Assembly: GCA_963703555.1 (NCBI GenBank)
Contig: CAVPEV010000046.1
Coordinates: 1 to 64,000 of the forward strand
Length of the DNA stretch: 64,000 nt
Origin: CAVPEV01 sp963703555
GTDB taxonomy: Bacteria; Actinomycetota; Actinomycetes; Actinomycetales; Cellulomonadaceae
Direction: 5' to 3'
The position numbers and the translations under genes were made by a program. Under the pieces are notes generated by a model. It was not told where the DNA came from, made no database searches, and was given only the letters and a program-made list of their open reading frames with translations. Shown here piece by piece: positions 1 through 9,490 of the stretch. Positions within the stretch are counted from its first letter, which is position 1, and every line of letters begins with the position of its first letter.

Positions 1-15
1 CCGCGGACCGCGCGC

Positions 16-21
16 TAGGGT
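16..21 (+). promoter_or_regulatory. -10 hexamer of ndk (leaderless)
   Basis: TAGGGT fits the actinobacterial TANNNT -10 pattern and ends 8 nt before the ndk ATG. Transcription would then start at or very near the start codon, and no ribosome binding site is visible. The -35 region lies outside the window. Confidence 0.5.
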
Positions 22-29
22 GTGGCGCC

Positions 30-458
30 ATGACGCCGCCACCCGAGCGCACGCTGATGCTGGTCAAGCCGGACGGTGTCCGCCGCGGGCTGGTCGGTGA
101 GGTGCTGCGGCGCATCGAGGCGAAGGGCTACACGCTGCGCGCGCTCGACCTGCGCAGCCCCTCGGAGGCGCTCCTGCGGGAGCACTACGCGGAGCACGCC
201 GGCAAGCCGTTCCTGGAGCCGCTGGTCGCCTTCATGCGGTCCGGCCCCGTCGTGGCGGCCGTGCTCGAGGGGTACCGCGTCGTCGACGGCCTGCGGTCCC
301 TGTCCGGGGCGACCGATCCCACCCTCGCCGCGCCCGGCACGATCCGGGGGGACCTGGCCTGCGACACCGGGACCTCCGTCATCGAGAACATCGTGCACGG
401 GTCGGACTCGCTGGTCTCCGCCCAGCGCGAGGTGCGGTTGTGGTTTCCGCAGCTGTGA
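30..458 (+). CDS. ndk: nucleoside diphosphate kinase
   Basis: This 142-aa cytosolic enzyme balances NTP and dNTP pools by transferring phosphate from ATP to other NDPs through a phosphohistidine. The N-terminal block TLMLVKPDGVRRGLVGEV is typical of the family, and the active-site block IENIVHGSDS carries the catalytic His at residue 123. Length matches the usual 135-145 aa. The ATG at 30 is preceded by a -10-like TAGGGT rather than a Shine-Dalgarno sequence. It lies directly upstream of smc, where actinobacteria more often carry rnc, mutM and an acylphosphatase gene. Confidence 0.96.
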   Translation: MTPPPERTLMLVKPDGVRRGLVGEVLRRIEAKGYTLRALDLRSPSEALLREHYAEHAGKPFLEPLVAFMRSGPVVAAVLEGYRVVDGLRSLSGATDPTLAAPGTIRGDLACDTGTSVIENIVHGSDSLVSAQREVRLWFPQL

Positions 459-606
459 CGGCCGCCTCCGGTACTCCCGGCAGGTATCCCGCCGCCTCGT
501 CGTCGACGACGACCAGGGCGACGGCGGACTCGAGCGCCGGGCACCGCCCGGCGTAGCCGCCGGGCCGACGGTCGGCACGCGCCGAGGCCAGCGGGACGGG
601 CGGCCG

Positions 607-612
607 TAGGCT
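607..612 (+). promoter_or_regulatory. -10 hexamer of smc (leaderless)
   Basis: TAGGCT ends 7 nt before the GTG of smc, in the 161-bp gap after ndk. The spacing predicts a leaderless smc mRNA. No clear -35 or Shine-Dalgarno sequence is seen. Confidence 0.5.
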
Positions 613-619
613 GCAGGGC

Positions 620-3600
620 GTGCACCTGCGGACCCTCACCCTGCGCGGGTTCAAGTCGTTCGCCTCGGCGACCACGCTCACCTTCGAGCCGGGCGTCACC
701 TGCGTGGTCGGCCCCAACGGGTCGGGCAAGTCCAACGTGGTGGACGCGCTGGCCTGGGTGATGGGGGAGCAAGGAGCGAAGTCGCTGCGAGGTGGCGCGA
801 TGGACGACGTGATCTTCGCCGGGACCGCCGGGCGACCGCCGCTGGGTCGGGCCGAGGTGGCCCTCACCATCGACAACGGCGACGGTCTGCTGCCCATCGA
901 GTACACCGAGGTGACGATCTCGCGCACGCTGTTCCGCAACGGTGGGTCGGAGTACGCGATCAACGGGCGGTCCTGCCGACTGCTCGACATCCAGGAGCTG
1001 CTCTCCGACACCGGACTGGGCCGGCAGATGCACGTGATCGTCGGACAGGGTCGGCTGGACGCGGTGCTCGGCGCGACGCCGGCGGAACGACGCAGCTTCA
1101 TCGAGGAGGCGGCCGGTGTCCTCAAGCACCGCCGACGCAAGGAGAAGGCGCTGCGCAAGCTCGACGCCATGCAGGTGAACCTCACCCGGTTGTCCGACCT
1201 CACCGCGGAGCTCCGTCGGCAGCTCGGACCGCTGGGCCGGCAGGCCGAGGTGGCGCGCCGGGCCCAGGTCGTCCAGCAGGACGTGCGGGACGCCCGGGCC
1301 CGGCTGTTGGCCGACGACCTCGCCCAGGCCTCGGCGACGCTGGCGCACGACCGGGCCGACGAGTCCGCGCTGCTCGCCCGGCGGGCCGATGTCGCGGCCA
1401 CGCTGGACCAGGCCCGCAGGCGGCTGGCCGGCCTCGAGGAGGAGGCCGTCCGCAGCGCCTCGGCGCTCACCGACGCGAGCGAGGTGTGGTACCGGCTGTC
1501 CGCGCTGCGCGACCGCCTGCGCGGTACGGCGACCCTCGCCGCGGAACGGGTGCGACTGCTGGGTGACGCGCCGGCCGGTCCGGTGCTCCGGCAGGACCCC
1601 GACGACCTCCGGTCGCAGGCCGAGCGCGTCCGGTCGGCCGAGGCGGAGCTCGCCGCCGACGTCGGTCTGGCCCGCGCCGCGCTGGCGGAGGCGGTCGCCG
1701 TGCGCGGGCAGGCCGAGGCGGCGGCCGGCGCGGGCGAGCGGGACCTCGCCGCGGCGCTGCGCGCAGCGGCCGACCGGCGGGAGGGGCTGGCCCGGCTGAC
1801 CGGGCAGGTCGCCGCGTGCCGCAGCCGGGTGGACGCCACACAGGCGGAGATCGGGCGGTTGCAGGAGGGGCTGGCAGAGGCCCAGCGACGCGCCCAGGAG
1901 GCGAGCACCGAGTTCGCGGCCCTCGAGATGCAGGCCGTCGGCGCCGAGGCCGGGGAGGAAGGCCTCGACGCCGACCACGAGCAGGCGTCCGCGGCGCTGG
2001 CGGACGCCACCGGGCGGTTCGCCGCGCTGCGGGAGGAGCTGGCGTCCGCCGAGCGGGAGCGGGCCGCGCTGCACGAGCGGGTGGCCACGCTCGAGCTGAG
2101 CCTGGGCCGCAAGGACGGCGCCGGGGCGCTGCTGGCCGATGCCGGGACGGCCGGCGTGCTGGGCTCGCTCGCCGCCCTGCTCGACGTGGCGCCCGGCGAC
2201 GAGGAGGCGGTGGTCGCCGCGCTCGGCGCGGCCGCGGACGCCGTCGCCGTGGAGTCGGTGGATGCCGCGGTCGACGCGATCCGTCGGCTGCGGACGCAGG
2301 ACGCCGGCCGGGCGACCCTCGTCGTGGCGGGTGGGCACCAGGGGGGCGCGGACGAGGAGGGCGGACCGCGGGGCGACGACGCCCCGGCGCGGCGCGGGCT
2401 TCCCCCGGGGGCGCGCTGGGCGACGGAGCTGGTGCATGCCGCCCCCGCCGTCCGGAGCGCGGTCGCTGCCCTGCTGCGCGACGTGGTCGTGGTCGACGAC
2501 CTCGCCACCGCCAGAGCGCTGCTCGCCGCACAACCGGGGCTCACCGTGGCCAGCCGCACCGGCGACGTGCTGGCCAGGCACCGCGCGGCCGGCGGCTCGG
2601 CCGCGGCCCCCAGCACGCTGCACCTGCAGTCCGCGCTGGACACCGCGCGGGACGGTGCACAGGCTGCCCTGGCCCGCGGCGAGCGCGCCCGGTTCGCCTT
2701 GGCTGCCGCCGAGGAGGAGCTGGCCGCGGCCCGGCGCCGCCACGAGGAGACACTGTCGCGGCTCAACGAGTCCGACGCCGCGCTGGCGGCGGTGGCGGAG
2801 CGCCTGGGCCGCCTGGGCGCGGTGGCGCGCTCGGCGCGCGCGGAGGCGGACCGGGCGCAGGCGTCGCTGGACCGCGCCGGGCACGATCTGGCCGCCGGTT
2901 CGGCGGAGCTGGCCGAGCTCACCGTCCGGCTGGCGGCAGCCGAGGCGGAGCCTGCGCAGACTGCAGACCTCATCGAGCAGCGCACCGCCGAGCGCGACCG
3001 GGTCGTGGCCGCGGCGAGCGCGGAGCGCGCCCGGGAGACGGAGGCCCGGCTCGCCCTGCGCACCCTCGAGGAGCGTGCCCGGGCACTGGGCGGACGGGCG
3101 CAGTCGCTGGAACGTGCCGCCGAGGCGGAGCGGGTGGCTCGTGAGCAGGCGGCGGCGCGCGAGCGGCGCCGCGCGGAGCGGTCCCGGGTCGCACGCGCGG
3201 TCGGGCGGGGTGCGGCCCGGGTGCTGGCGGCAGTGGAGCGGTCGCTGCTGCGCGCCGGGGCCGAGCGGGAGGTCGCCGAGCAGGCCCGGTCCGACCGTGA
3301 CGAGGCCCTCGCGTCCACCCGCACAGCGGTCGACACGCTGACCCGCGAGCTCACCGAGCTCACCGACGTCGCGCACCGCGACGAGGTCGCGCGCGCCCAG
3401 CAGGTGTTGCGCGTGGAGCAGCTGACCGCACGGGCCGTCGAGGAGCTCGGCCTGGACCCGGCCGTGCTGCTCGCCGACTACGGACCCGACCAGCCGGTCC
3501 CGGTGCTCCATGCCCCGGGCGAGGACGTGCCGGCGGGCGCCCCGACCGTCGTGCCGTACGTGCGCGCGGAGCAGGAGAAGCGGCTGCGAGCGGCCGAGCG

Positions 3601-4219
3601 CTCCCTGGCGCTGCTCGGCCGGGTGAACCCGTTGGCCCTGGAGGAGTTCGCCGCCCTGGAGGAGCGGCACCGCTTCCTGGTCGACCAGCTGGGCGACCTG
3701 CGGCGCTCCCGGCAGGACCTGCTGGAGATCGTCCGTGAGGTGGACGAGCGCGTGGAGGAGGTGTTCGCCGACGCCTTCCGGGACACGGCAGAGCAGTTCG
3801 CCGTGGTGTTCGCCCGCCTCTTCCCCGGTGGCGAGGGCCGGCTCGTGCTTACCGAGCCGGAGGACATGCTGGCCACGGGTGTCGAGGTGGAGGCCCGTCC
3901 GGCGGGCAAGAAGGTCAAGCGGCTGTCGCTGCTGTCCGGCGGTGAGCGCTCCCTGACGGCGGTGGCCCTGCTGGTGGCGATCTTCAAGGCTCGGCCCAGC
4001 CCGTTCTACGTCATGGACGAGGTCGAGGCGGCTCTCGACGACACGAACCTGGGCCGGCTGCTCGAGCTGCTCACCGAGCTGCAGGCGGACAGCCAGCTCA
4101 TCGTCGTGACCCACCAGAAGCGGACGATGGAGATCGCGGACGCTCTCTACGGGGTGACCATGCGCGGCGACGGCGTGTCGACCGTGATCAGCCAGCGGCT
4201 GCACGACGTCACCGTGTGA
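620..4219 (+). CDS. smc: chromosome segregation ATPase SMC
   Basis: This 1199-aa SMC protein is the core of the condensin-like complex that compacts and segregates the nucleoid together with ScpA and ScpB. The N-terminal head has FKSFA and the Walker A motif GPNGSGKS (residues 31-38). Two long Ala/Glu/Arg-rich coiled-coil arms flank a hinge at about residues 505-670. The C-terminal head has the signature LSGGER (from residue 1105) and the Walker B/D-loop region FYVMDEVEAALDD (1129-1141). Length is normal for the family. The GTG start is supported by the -10 hexamer 7 nt upstream and by the immediate start of the head domain. Confidence 0.98.
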   Translation: MHLRTLTLRGFKSFASATTLTFEPGVTCVVGPNGSGKSNVVDALAWVMGEQGAKSLRGGAMDDVIFAGTAGRPPLGRAEVALTIDNGDGLLPIEYTEVTISRTLFRNGGSEYAINGRSCRLLDIQELLSDTGLGRQMHVIVGQGRLDAVLGATPAERRSFIEEAAGVLKHRRRKEKALRKLDAMQVNLTRLSDLTAELRRQLGPLGRQAEVARRAQVVQQDVRDARARLLADDLAQASATLAHDRADESALLARRADVAATLDQARRRLAGLEEEAVRSASALTDASEVWYRLSALRDRLRGTATLAAERVRLLGDAPAGPVLRQDPDDLRSQAERVRSAEAELAADVGLARAALAEAVAVRGQAEAAAGAGERDLAAALRAAADRREGLARLTGQVAACRSRVDATQAEIGRLQEGLAEAQRRAQEASTEFAALEMQAVGAEAGEEGLDADHEQASAALADATGRFAALREELASAERERAALHERVATLELSLGRKDGAGALLADAGTAGVLGSLAALLDVAPGDEEAVVAALGAAADAVAVESVDAAVDAIRRLRTQDAGRATLVVAGGHQGGADEEGGPRGDDAPARRGLPPGARWATELVHAAPAVRSAVAALLRDVVVVDDLATARALLAAQPGLTVASRTGDVLARHRAAGGSAAAPSTLHLQSALDTARDGAQAALARGERARFALAAAEEELAAARRRHEETLSRLNESDAALAAVAERLGRLGAVARSARAEADRAQASLDRAGHDLAAGSAELAELTVRLAAAEAEPAQTADLIEQRTAERDRVVAAASAERARETEARLALRTLEERARALGGRAQSLERAAEAERVAREQAAARERRRAERSRVARAVGRGAARVLAAVERSLLRAGAEREVAEQARSDRDEALASTRTAVDTLTRELTELTDVAHRDEVARAQQVLRVEQLTARAVEELGLDPAVLLADYGPDQPVPVLHAPGEDVPAGAPTVVPYVRAEQEKRLRAAERSLALLGRVNPLALEEFAALEERHRFLVDQLGDLRRSRQDLLEIVREVDERVEEVFADAFRDTAEQFAVVFARLFPGGEGRLVLTEPEDMLATGVEVEARPAGKKVKRLSLLSGGERSLTAVALLVAIFKARPSPFYVMDEVEAALDDTNLGRLLELLTELQADSQLIVVTHQKRTMEIADALYGVTMRGDGVSTVISQRLHDVTV

Positions 4220-4279
4220 AGGTTCGGTGGTGTTCTCCGCCGGGCCGCCCGGGGGGCCGCCTCGTCCGGCGCGACCACG

Positions 4280-4285
4280 GACAAT
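4280..4285 (+). promoter_or_regulatory. -10-like hexamer before the small anchored protein gene
   Basis: GACAAT ends 7 nt before the ATG at 4293, the spacing seen at other starts in this window. An overlapping ATAGAT is an alternative. A leaderless transcript is inferred. Confidence 0.35.
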
Positions 4286-4292
4286 AGATCCC

Positions 4293-4613
4293 ATGAATGC
4301 CACCGTGCTGATGGTCGTCATCGCTCTGGTCGCGGCCGCCGCCGTCCTCGGGCTCGCAGCGGTCGGCCAGGAGGAGGTCCGCGGACCCCGGGCGCTGCTC
4401 GACGACCTGCGGTCCTGGCGGGATGCCCGGCACGGGGACACCCCGGCGGACGAGGTCACCGCGTCGGAGCCGGTCGACGTCACGCTGGAAGCGTTGCTCC
4501 GGCCGGCGACGGAGGAGCCGTACCTGCAGCCGGAGGAGATCACCGACGCCCTCGCCCGGGTGGGCGGGCGCGCGGCCCGCAGCCTGCCCCGACGCGGCCA
4601 GCGGGACGCCTGA
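4293..4613 (+). CDS. small membrane-anchored protein between smc and ftsY
   Basis: This 106-aa protein has one N-terminal hydrophobic segment (about residues 3-24, VLMVVIALVAAAAVLGLAAV), followed by an acidic soluble tail with a Leu/Pro/Glu-rich stretch. I recognise no domain. It is set between smc and ftsY on the same strand, and the codon bias is strong (GC-rich third positions), so it is probably real. The ATG at 4293 is chosen because the hydrophobic segment follows at once and a -10-like hexamer sits at leaderless distance. The predicted topology is a bitopic membrane protein with a cytoplasmic tail, but orientation is not certain. Function is unknown. Confidence 0.7.
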   Translation: MNATVLMVVIALVAAAAVLGLAAVGQEEVRGPRALLDDLRSWRDARHGDTPADEVTASEPVDVTLEALLRPATEEPYLQPEEITDALARVGGRAARSLPRRGQRDA

Positions 4614-4631
4614 CCCACCCTGGTCACCTGA

Positions 4632-4637
4632 CAGACT
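4632..4637 (+). promoter_or_regulatory. -10 hexamer of ftsY (leaderless)
   Basis: CAGACT ends 6 nt before the ftsY GTG, in a 30-bp intergenic gap. This fits a leaderless start. Confidence 0.4.
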
Positions 4638-4643
4638 GCCCCG

Positions 4644-5861
4644 GTGAACTCCTCCGACCTGTTGACCTTCCTGCTCGTCGGCGTGCCGGCAGTGGTGCTC
4701 ATCGCCGGCGGGGGCGTGCTCGCCGCACGCCGCCGGGCAGACCGGTCGTCGGCCGGCACCGTCCCCCCAGCGCCGCCGCAGCCGCCCGAGGCGCCGGGGG
4801 GTCCGACGTCTGCCGGGACGGCACCGCCCGTCGCCGGCCCCGTCGACGTGGCGCCGCCCAGCCCGGTCGTCGCACCGCCGGGCGAGCCGGCCGGGACCAC
4901 CGAGCAGGTCGGCGAGGTCCCGGCGCCGCCGGCGGGGCGGATGGTCCGGCTGCGCGGTCGGCTCGCCCGGTCCGGTTCGCCGCTGGGCACCCGGCTGCTT
5001 GCCGTGCTGTCCCGGGACCGGCTCACCGAGGCCGACTGGGACGAGCTGGAGGAGACGCTGCTGCTGGCCGACCTCGGCGTTGGGCCCACCAGCGAGCTGC
5101 TCGACGCGCTGCGTACCCAGGTGCGGGTGGTCGGGCCGCGTACCGCCGAGGACGCCCGGGCGATGCTGCGCTCCCAGCTGGTCGCCCTGGTCGACCCCGG
5201 TCTGGACCGGAGCCTGGCGAGCGCGCCCCGCGTCGTGGCCGGGACCCGGGTCCCGGCGGTCGTGCTCGTCGTCGGCGTCAACGGCACCGGGAAGACGACC
5301 ACCGTCGGCAAGCTCGCCCGGCTGCTCGTCGCTGACGGGCGCTCCGTCCTGCTGGGCGCCGCGGACACCTTCCGGGCCGCCGCTGCCGACCAGCTGGCCA
5401 CCTGGGGCGCGCGGGTTGGCGTGCCGACCGTGCGCGCCGACCGCGAGGGCGCCGATCCCGCGTCGGTGGCGTTCGAGGCCGTGCGCACCGGGGTGCGCGA
5501 GGGGGTGGACGTCGTGCTCCTGGACACCGCCGGGCGGCTGCAGAACAAGGCCGGGCTGATGGACGAGCTGGGCAAGATCACCCGGGTCGTGACCCGCGAG
5601 GCCCCGCTCGGCGAGGTGCTGCTGGTGCTGGACGCCACGACCGGTCAGAACGGGCTGGCCCAGGCCCGGGTGTTCGTCGAGGTGGCCGGCGTCACGGGCC
5701 TCGTGCTGACCAAGCTGGACGGCACGGCCAAGGGCGGCATCGTCGTCGCTGTGCAGCGCGAGCTGGGTGTGCCGGTCAAGCTCGTCGGTCTCGGCGAGGG
5801 CCCGGACGACCTGGCCCCGTTCGACGTGCAGGCCTTCGTCGACGGCCTGCTGGAGGCCTGA
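4644..5861 (+). CDS. ftsY: signal recognition particle receptor FtsY
   Basis: FtsY (405 aa) is the membrane receptor that docks SRP-ribosome complexes at the translocon. Residues 5-25 form a hydrophobic anchor, followed by a Pro/Ala-rich linker to about residue 95, which replaces the acidic A domain of E. coli. The NG GTPase domain follows, with Walker A GVNGTGKT (211-218), the ADTFRAAA loop, DTAGR (294-298), TKLDG (from 356) and the closing GLGEGPDDLAPF motif. Its partner Ffh is encoded 3.6 kb downstream. The GTG start places the anchor at the N-terminus and has a -10 hexamer 6 nt upstream. Confidence 0.97.
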   Translation: MNSSDLLTFLLVGVPAVVLIAGGGVLAARRRADRSSAGTVPPAPPQPPEAPGGPTSAGTAPPVAGPVDVAPPSPVVAPPGEPAGTTEQVGEVPAPPAGRMVRLRGRLARSGSPLGTRLLAVLSRDRLTEADWDELEETLLLADLGVGPTSELLDALRTQVRVVGPRTAEDARAMLRSQLVALVDPGLDRSLASAPRVVAGTRVPAVVLVVGVNGTGKTTTVGKLARLLVADGRSVLLGAADTFRAAAADQLATWGARVGVPTVRADREGADPASVAFEAVRTGVREGVDVVLLDTAGRLQNKAGLMDELGKITRVVTREAPLGEVLLVLDATTGQNGLAQARVFVEVAGVTGLVLTKLDGTAKGGIVVAVQRELGVPVKLVGLGEGPDDLAPFDVQAFVDGLLEA

Positions 5862-5902
5862 CCGACCCGGCGAAACCGACTGTTTACCTGGGCCCGGCCG
5901 CC

Positions 5903-5940
5903 GTCACGCCGGCGTAACGCAGTCCTCGCGCACAGGTAAC
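5903..5940 (+). promoter_or_regulatory. GlnR-like nitrogen operator upstream of amt
   Basis: GTCAC (5903-5907), GTAAC (5914-5918) and GTAAC (5936-5940) lie in register at 11-bp steps; the fourth position (5925-5929) is degenerate. The known actinobacterial GlnR site is gTnAc-n6-GaAAc repeated at the same 11-bp step. Its place 62-99 bp upstream of an amt-glnK-glnD operon, the classic GlnR target, supports the call. Recognition is by eye only. Confidence 0.5.
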
Positions 5941-6001
5941 CCACCTCCTCGACAGTGGACCCGACCAGCCGCCTCGGCTGGCGAGGGGAGGGACGGTCTC
6001 G

Positions 6002-7311
<1,310 letters not shown>

Positions 7312-7312
<1 letters not shown>

Positions 7313-7653
7313 TGGCCAAGCTCGTCACGGCGGTGATCCAGCCGCACCGGCTGGACGACGTGAAGTCGGCGCTGGAGGCGGCCGGTGTCCGCGGGATCAC
7401 GGTGAGCGAGGCCAGCGGCTACGGCCGCCAGCGCGGGCACACCGAGGTATACCGCGGCGCGGAGTACACGGTCGACCTCATCCCGAAGGTCCGCGTCGAC
7501 GTCCTCGTGGACGACTCCGACGCCTCGACGGTGGTCGACGCGGTGGTGACGGCGGCCCAGACGGGGCGGATCGGCGACGGGAAGGTGTGGGTGGTCGCCG
7601 TCGAGGATGTCGTCCGGGTCCGCACCGGTGAGCACGGGATCGGTGCACTGTGA
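7312..7653 (+). CDS. glnK: nitrogen regulatory PII protein
   Basis: This 113-aa PII trimer subunit senses ATP/ADP and 2-oxoglutarate and blocks the Amt pore when nitrogen is sufficient. The family patterns KLVTAVIQPHRLDDVKSAL, TVSEASGYGRQ and the C-terminal GRIGDGKVWV are present. The T-loop tyrosine that is modified in actinobacteria is Y52 (RGAEYTVDL), one position later than Y51 of other PIIs because of an extra N-terminal Ala. It overlaps the amt stop by one base and precedes glnD, whose product is expected to modify Y52. It is equally called glnB in some actinobacteria. Confidence 0.96.
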
Positions 7654-7662
7654 GCCGGGGCG

Positions 7663-9465
7663 GTGCGGCCCGGGCGTGACGGGCGCGCGATGACCGGCCG
7701 GCCGGCGCCCGGGGCCGGCGACGGTCGGTCGGCCGAGGTCCCGGACCCCGCGGGACTGCGGGACCTCGGCCCCGCACGGCTGTCGCTGGCCGCCCGGCTG
7801 TCCGGCCCGGGCAGCGACGGCGTGGCGCGCCGGCGCGCAGGGACCGCCCTGGTCCTCGGCGCGCTGGCGCAGCTGTGGGACCGTGCGACGACGGACCTGC
7901 CCACGACCGGGGTGGCGCTGGGTGCGGTCGGGAGCCTGGGTCGGGGGGACGCCAGCCCGGCCAGCGATCTGGACCTCGTGCTCGTGCATGACGGTCGCGG
8001 ACGCTCGCCGAGCGAGCTCGCCGCGCTCGCCGACCGGCTGTGGTACCCGCTGTGGGACGCGGGGCTCGACCTCGACCACTCGGTGCGATCGCTCACCGAG
8101 TGCCGGCAGGTCGCCTCCCGGGACCTGCCCGCGGCGGTCGGGCTGCTCGACCTGGCGCCGGTGGCCGGTGACGTGAGCGTGGTGCACCGAGCCCGGTCGG
8201 CGCTGCTGGCGGACTGGCGCTCGGCCGCCCGCCGGCGCCTGCCCGAGCTGCTGGCATCGACCCGCGGGCGCGCGGACCGGTACGGGGAGCTGGCCTACCT
8301 CATCGAGCCGGACCTCAAGGAGTCCCGCGGTGGCATCCGGGACGCGGTGGTCCTGCGGGCCCTGGCGGCGACGTGGCTGGCGGATCGCCCGCACGGCGCG
8401 GTGGATGTGGCCTACCAGCGCCTCCTGGACGTGCGGGACGCGGTGCAGGTCGTGGCCGGGCGGCACACCAACCGGTTGCTCGCCGCCGACCAGGAGGAAG
8501 TGGCCGGGCTGGTCGGGGCCGCCGACCGGGACGACCTGCTCGCCGGGGTTGCGGAGGCGGGCCGGGTCGTCGCCTCGGCCCTGGACTCCACGGCGCGCAG
8601 TGCGAGCCGGGCGCTGCGCCGACCGAGCCGGCTGCCACCGGTGGTCCGCGGCGTGCGCAGCGCTCCACGGTTGCGACCCGTGGGGGACGGGCTGGTCGAG
8701 CATGACGGGGAGGTCGTGCTGGCGGTCGACGCGCGCCCGGCGGGTGACCCCCTGCTGTCGCTGCGGGCCGCGGCGACAGCGGCACGCACCGGTCTGGCGC
8801 TGTCGCCGGTGACCGCCGCGGCGCTCGGCCAGGGGCCGGCGCTGCCCGAGCCCTGGCCGCGGGCCGCGCGGACGGCACTGCTCCAGCTGCTGTCCTCCGG
8901 TCCCGCCCAGGTCCCGGTGTGGGAGGCGCTGGACCTCGCGGGCGTCGTGACCAGGTGGATCCCCGAGTGGGCCGGCGTGCGCAACCGGCCGCAGCGCTCA
9001 CCCGTGCACCGGCACACGGTGGACCGCCACCTCGTGGAGACCGTGGTCGTCGCCGGCCGGGCCCGCCGGTCCGTCGAGCGCGGCGACCTGCTGCTGGTCA
9101 CGGCGCTGTTGCACGACATCGGCAAGCGCGCCGGCGTCGTCGACCACTCGGTGGAGGGGTCCCGGCTGGCCGGGCCGATCGTCGTCCGGATGGGCTTCCC
9201 ACCCCAGGACGCGTCGGACGTGGCGCGCCTGGTGCGCCATCACCTCACCCTCGCTGACCTGGCCACCGGTGCGGACCCGGACGAGCCGGCCACGGTGACC
9301 GCGCTGCTGGCGGCCGTGGACCACCGCGCCGACCTGCTCGCGCTGCTGCGGGCGCTCACCGAGGCCGATGCCCGCGCCGCCGGGAAGGCCACCTGGACGG
9401 CCTGGCGGGAGCAGCTGGTGGACGGCCTGACGGCACGGGCGGCCGGTACGCTGAGAGCTCCTTGA
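7663..9465 (+). CDS. glnD: PII nucleotidylyltransferase GlnD, lacking ACT domains
   Basis: GlnD adds and removes a nucleotide on PII. The nucleotidyltransferase core GSLGRGDASPASDLD is at about residues 90-104, followed by the GlnD-specific helical region. The HD hydrolase domain follows, with HRHTVDRH and LLHDIGK (H484, D485). The protein stops about 115 residues after the HD pair. At 600 aa it is much shorter than the usual 750-890 aa, because the two C-terminal ACT domains that sense glutamine are absent; ffh begins 25 bp later, so there is no room for them. The GTG at 7663 or the ATG at 7690 could be the start. Confidence 0.9.
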   Translation: MRPGRDGRAMTGRPAPGAGDGRSAEVPDPAGLRDLGPARLSLAARLSGPGSDGVARRRAGTALVLGALAQLWDRATTDLPTTGVALGAVGSLGRGDASPASDLDLVLVHDGRGRSPSELAALADRLWYPLWDAGLDLDHSVRSLTECRQVASRDLPAAVGLLDLAPVAGDVSVVHRARSALLADWRSAARRRLPELLASTRGRADRYGELAYLIEPDLKESRGGIRDAVVLRALAATWLADRPHGAVDVAYQRLLDVRDAVQVVAGRHTNRLLAADQEEVAGLVGAADRDDLLAGVAEAGRVVASALDSTARSASRALRRPSRLPPVVRGVRSAPRLRPVGDGLVEHDGEVVLAVDARPAGDPLLSLRAAATAARTGLALSPVTAAALGQGPALPEPWPRAARTALLQLLSSGPAQVPVWEALDLAGVVTRWIPEWAGVRNRPQRSPVHRHTVDRHLVETVVVAGRARRSVERGDLLLVTALLHDIGKRAGVVDHSVEGSRLAGPIVVRMGFPPQDASDVARLVRHHLTLADLATGADPDEPATVTALLAAVDHRADLLALLRALTEADARAAGKATWTAWREQLVDGLTARAAGTLRAP

Positions 9466-9490
9466 TCCCGAGACCCTGGGGGGCTCCGCG

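Noticed and set aside
185..5638. Very long open frame antisense to smc and ftsY
   Set aside because: It is a shadow of high-GC coding DNA; the translation is Ser/Arg/Pro-rich without motifs, while smc and ftsY motifs are complete on the plus strand.
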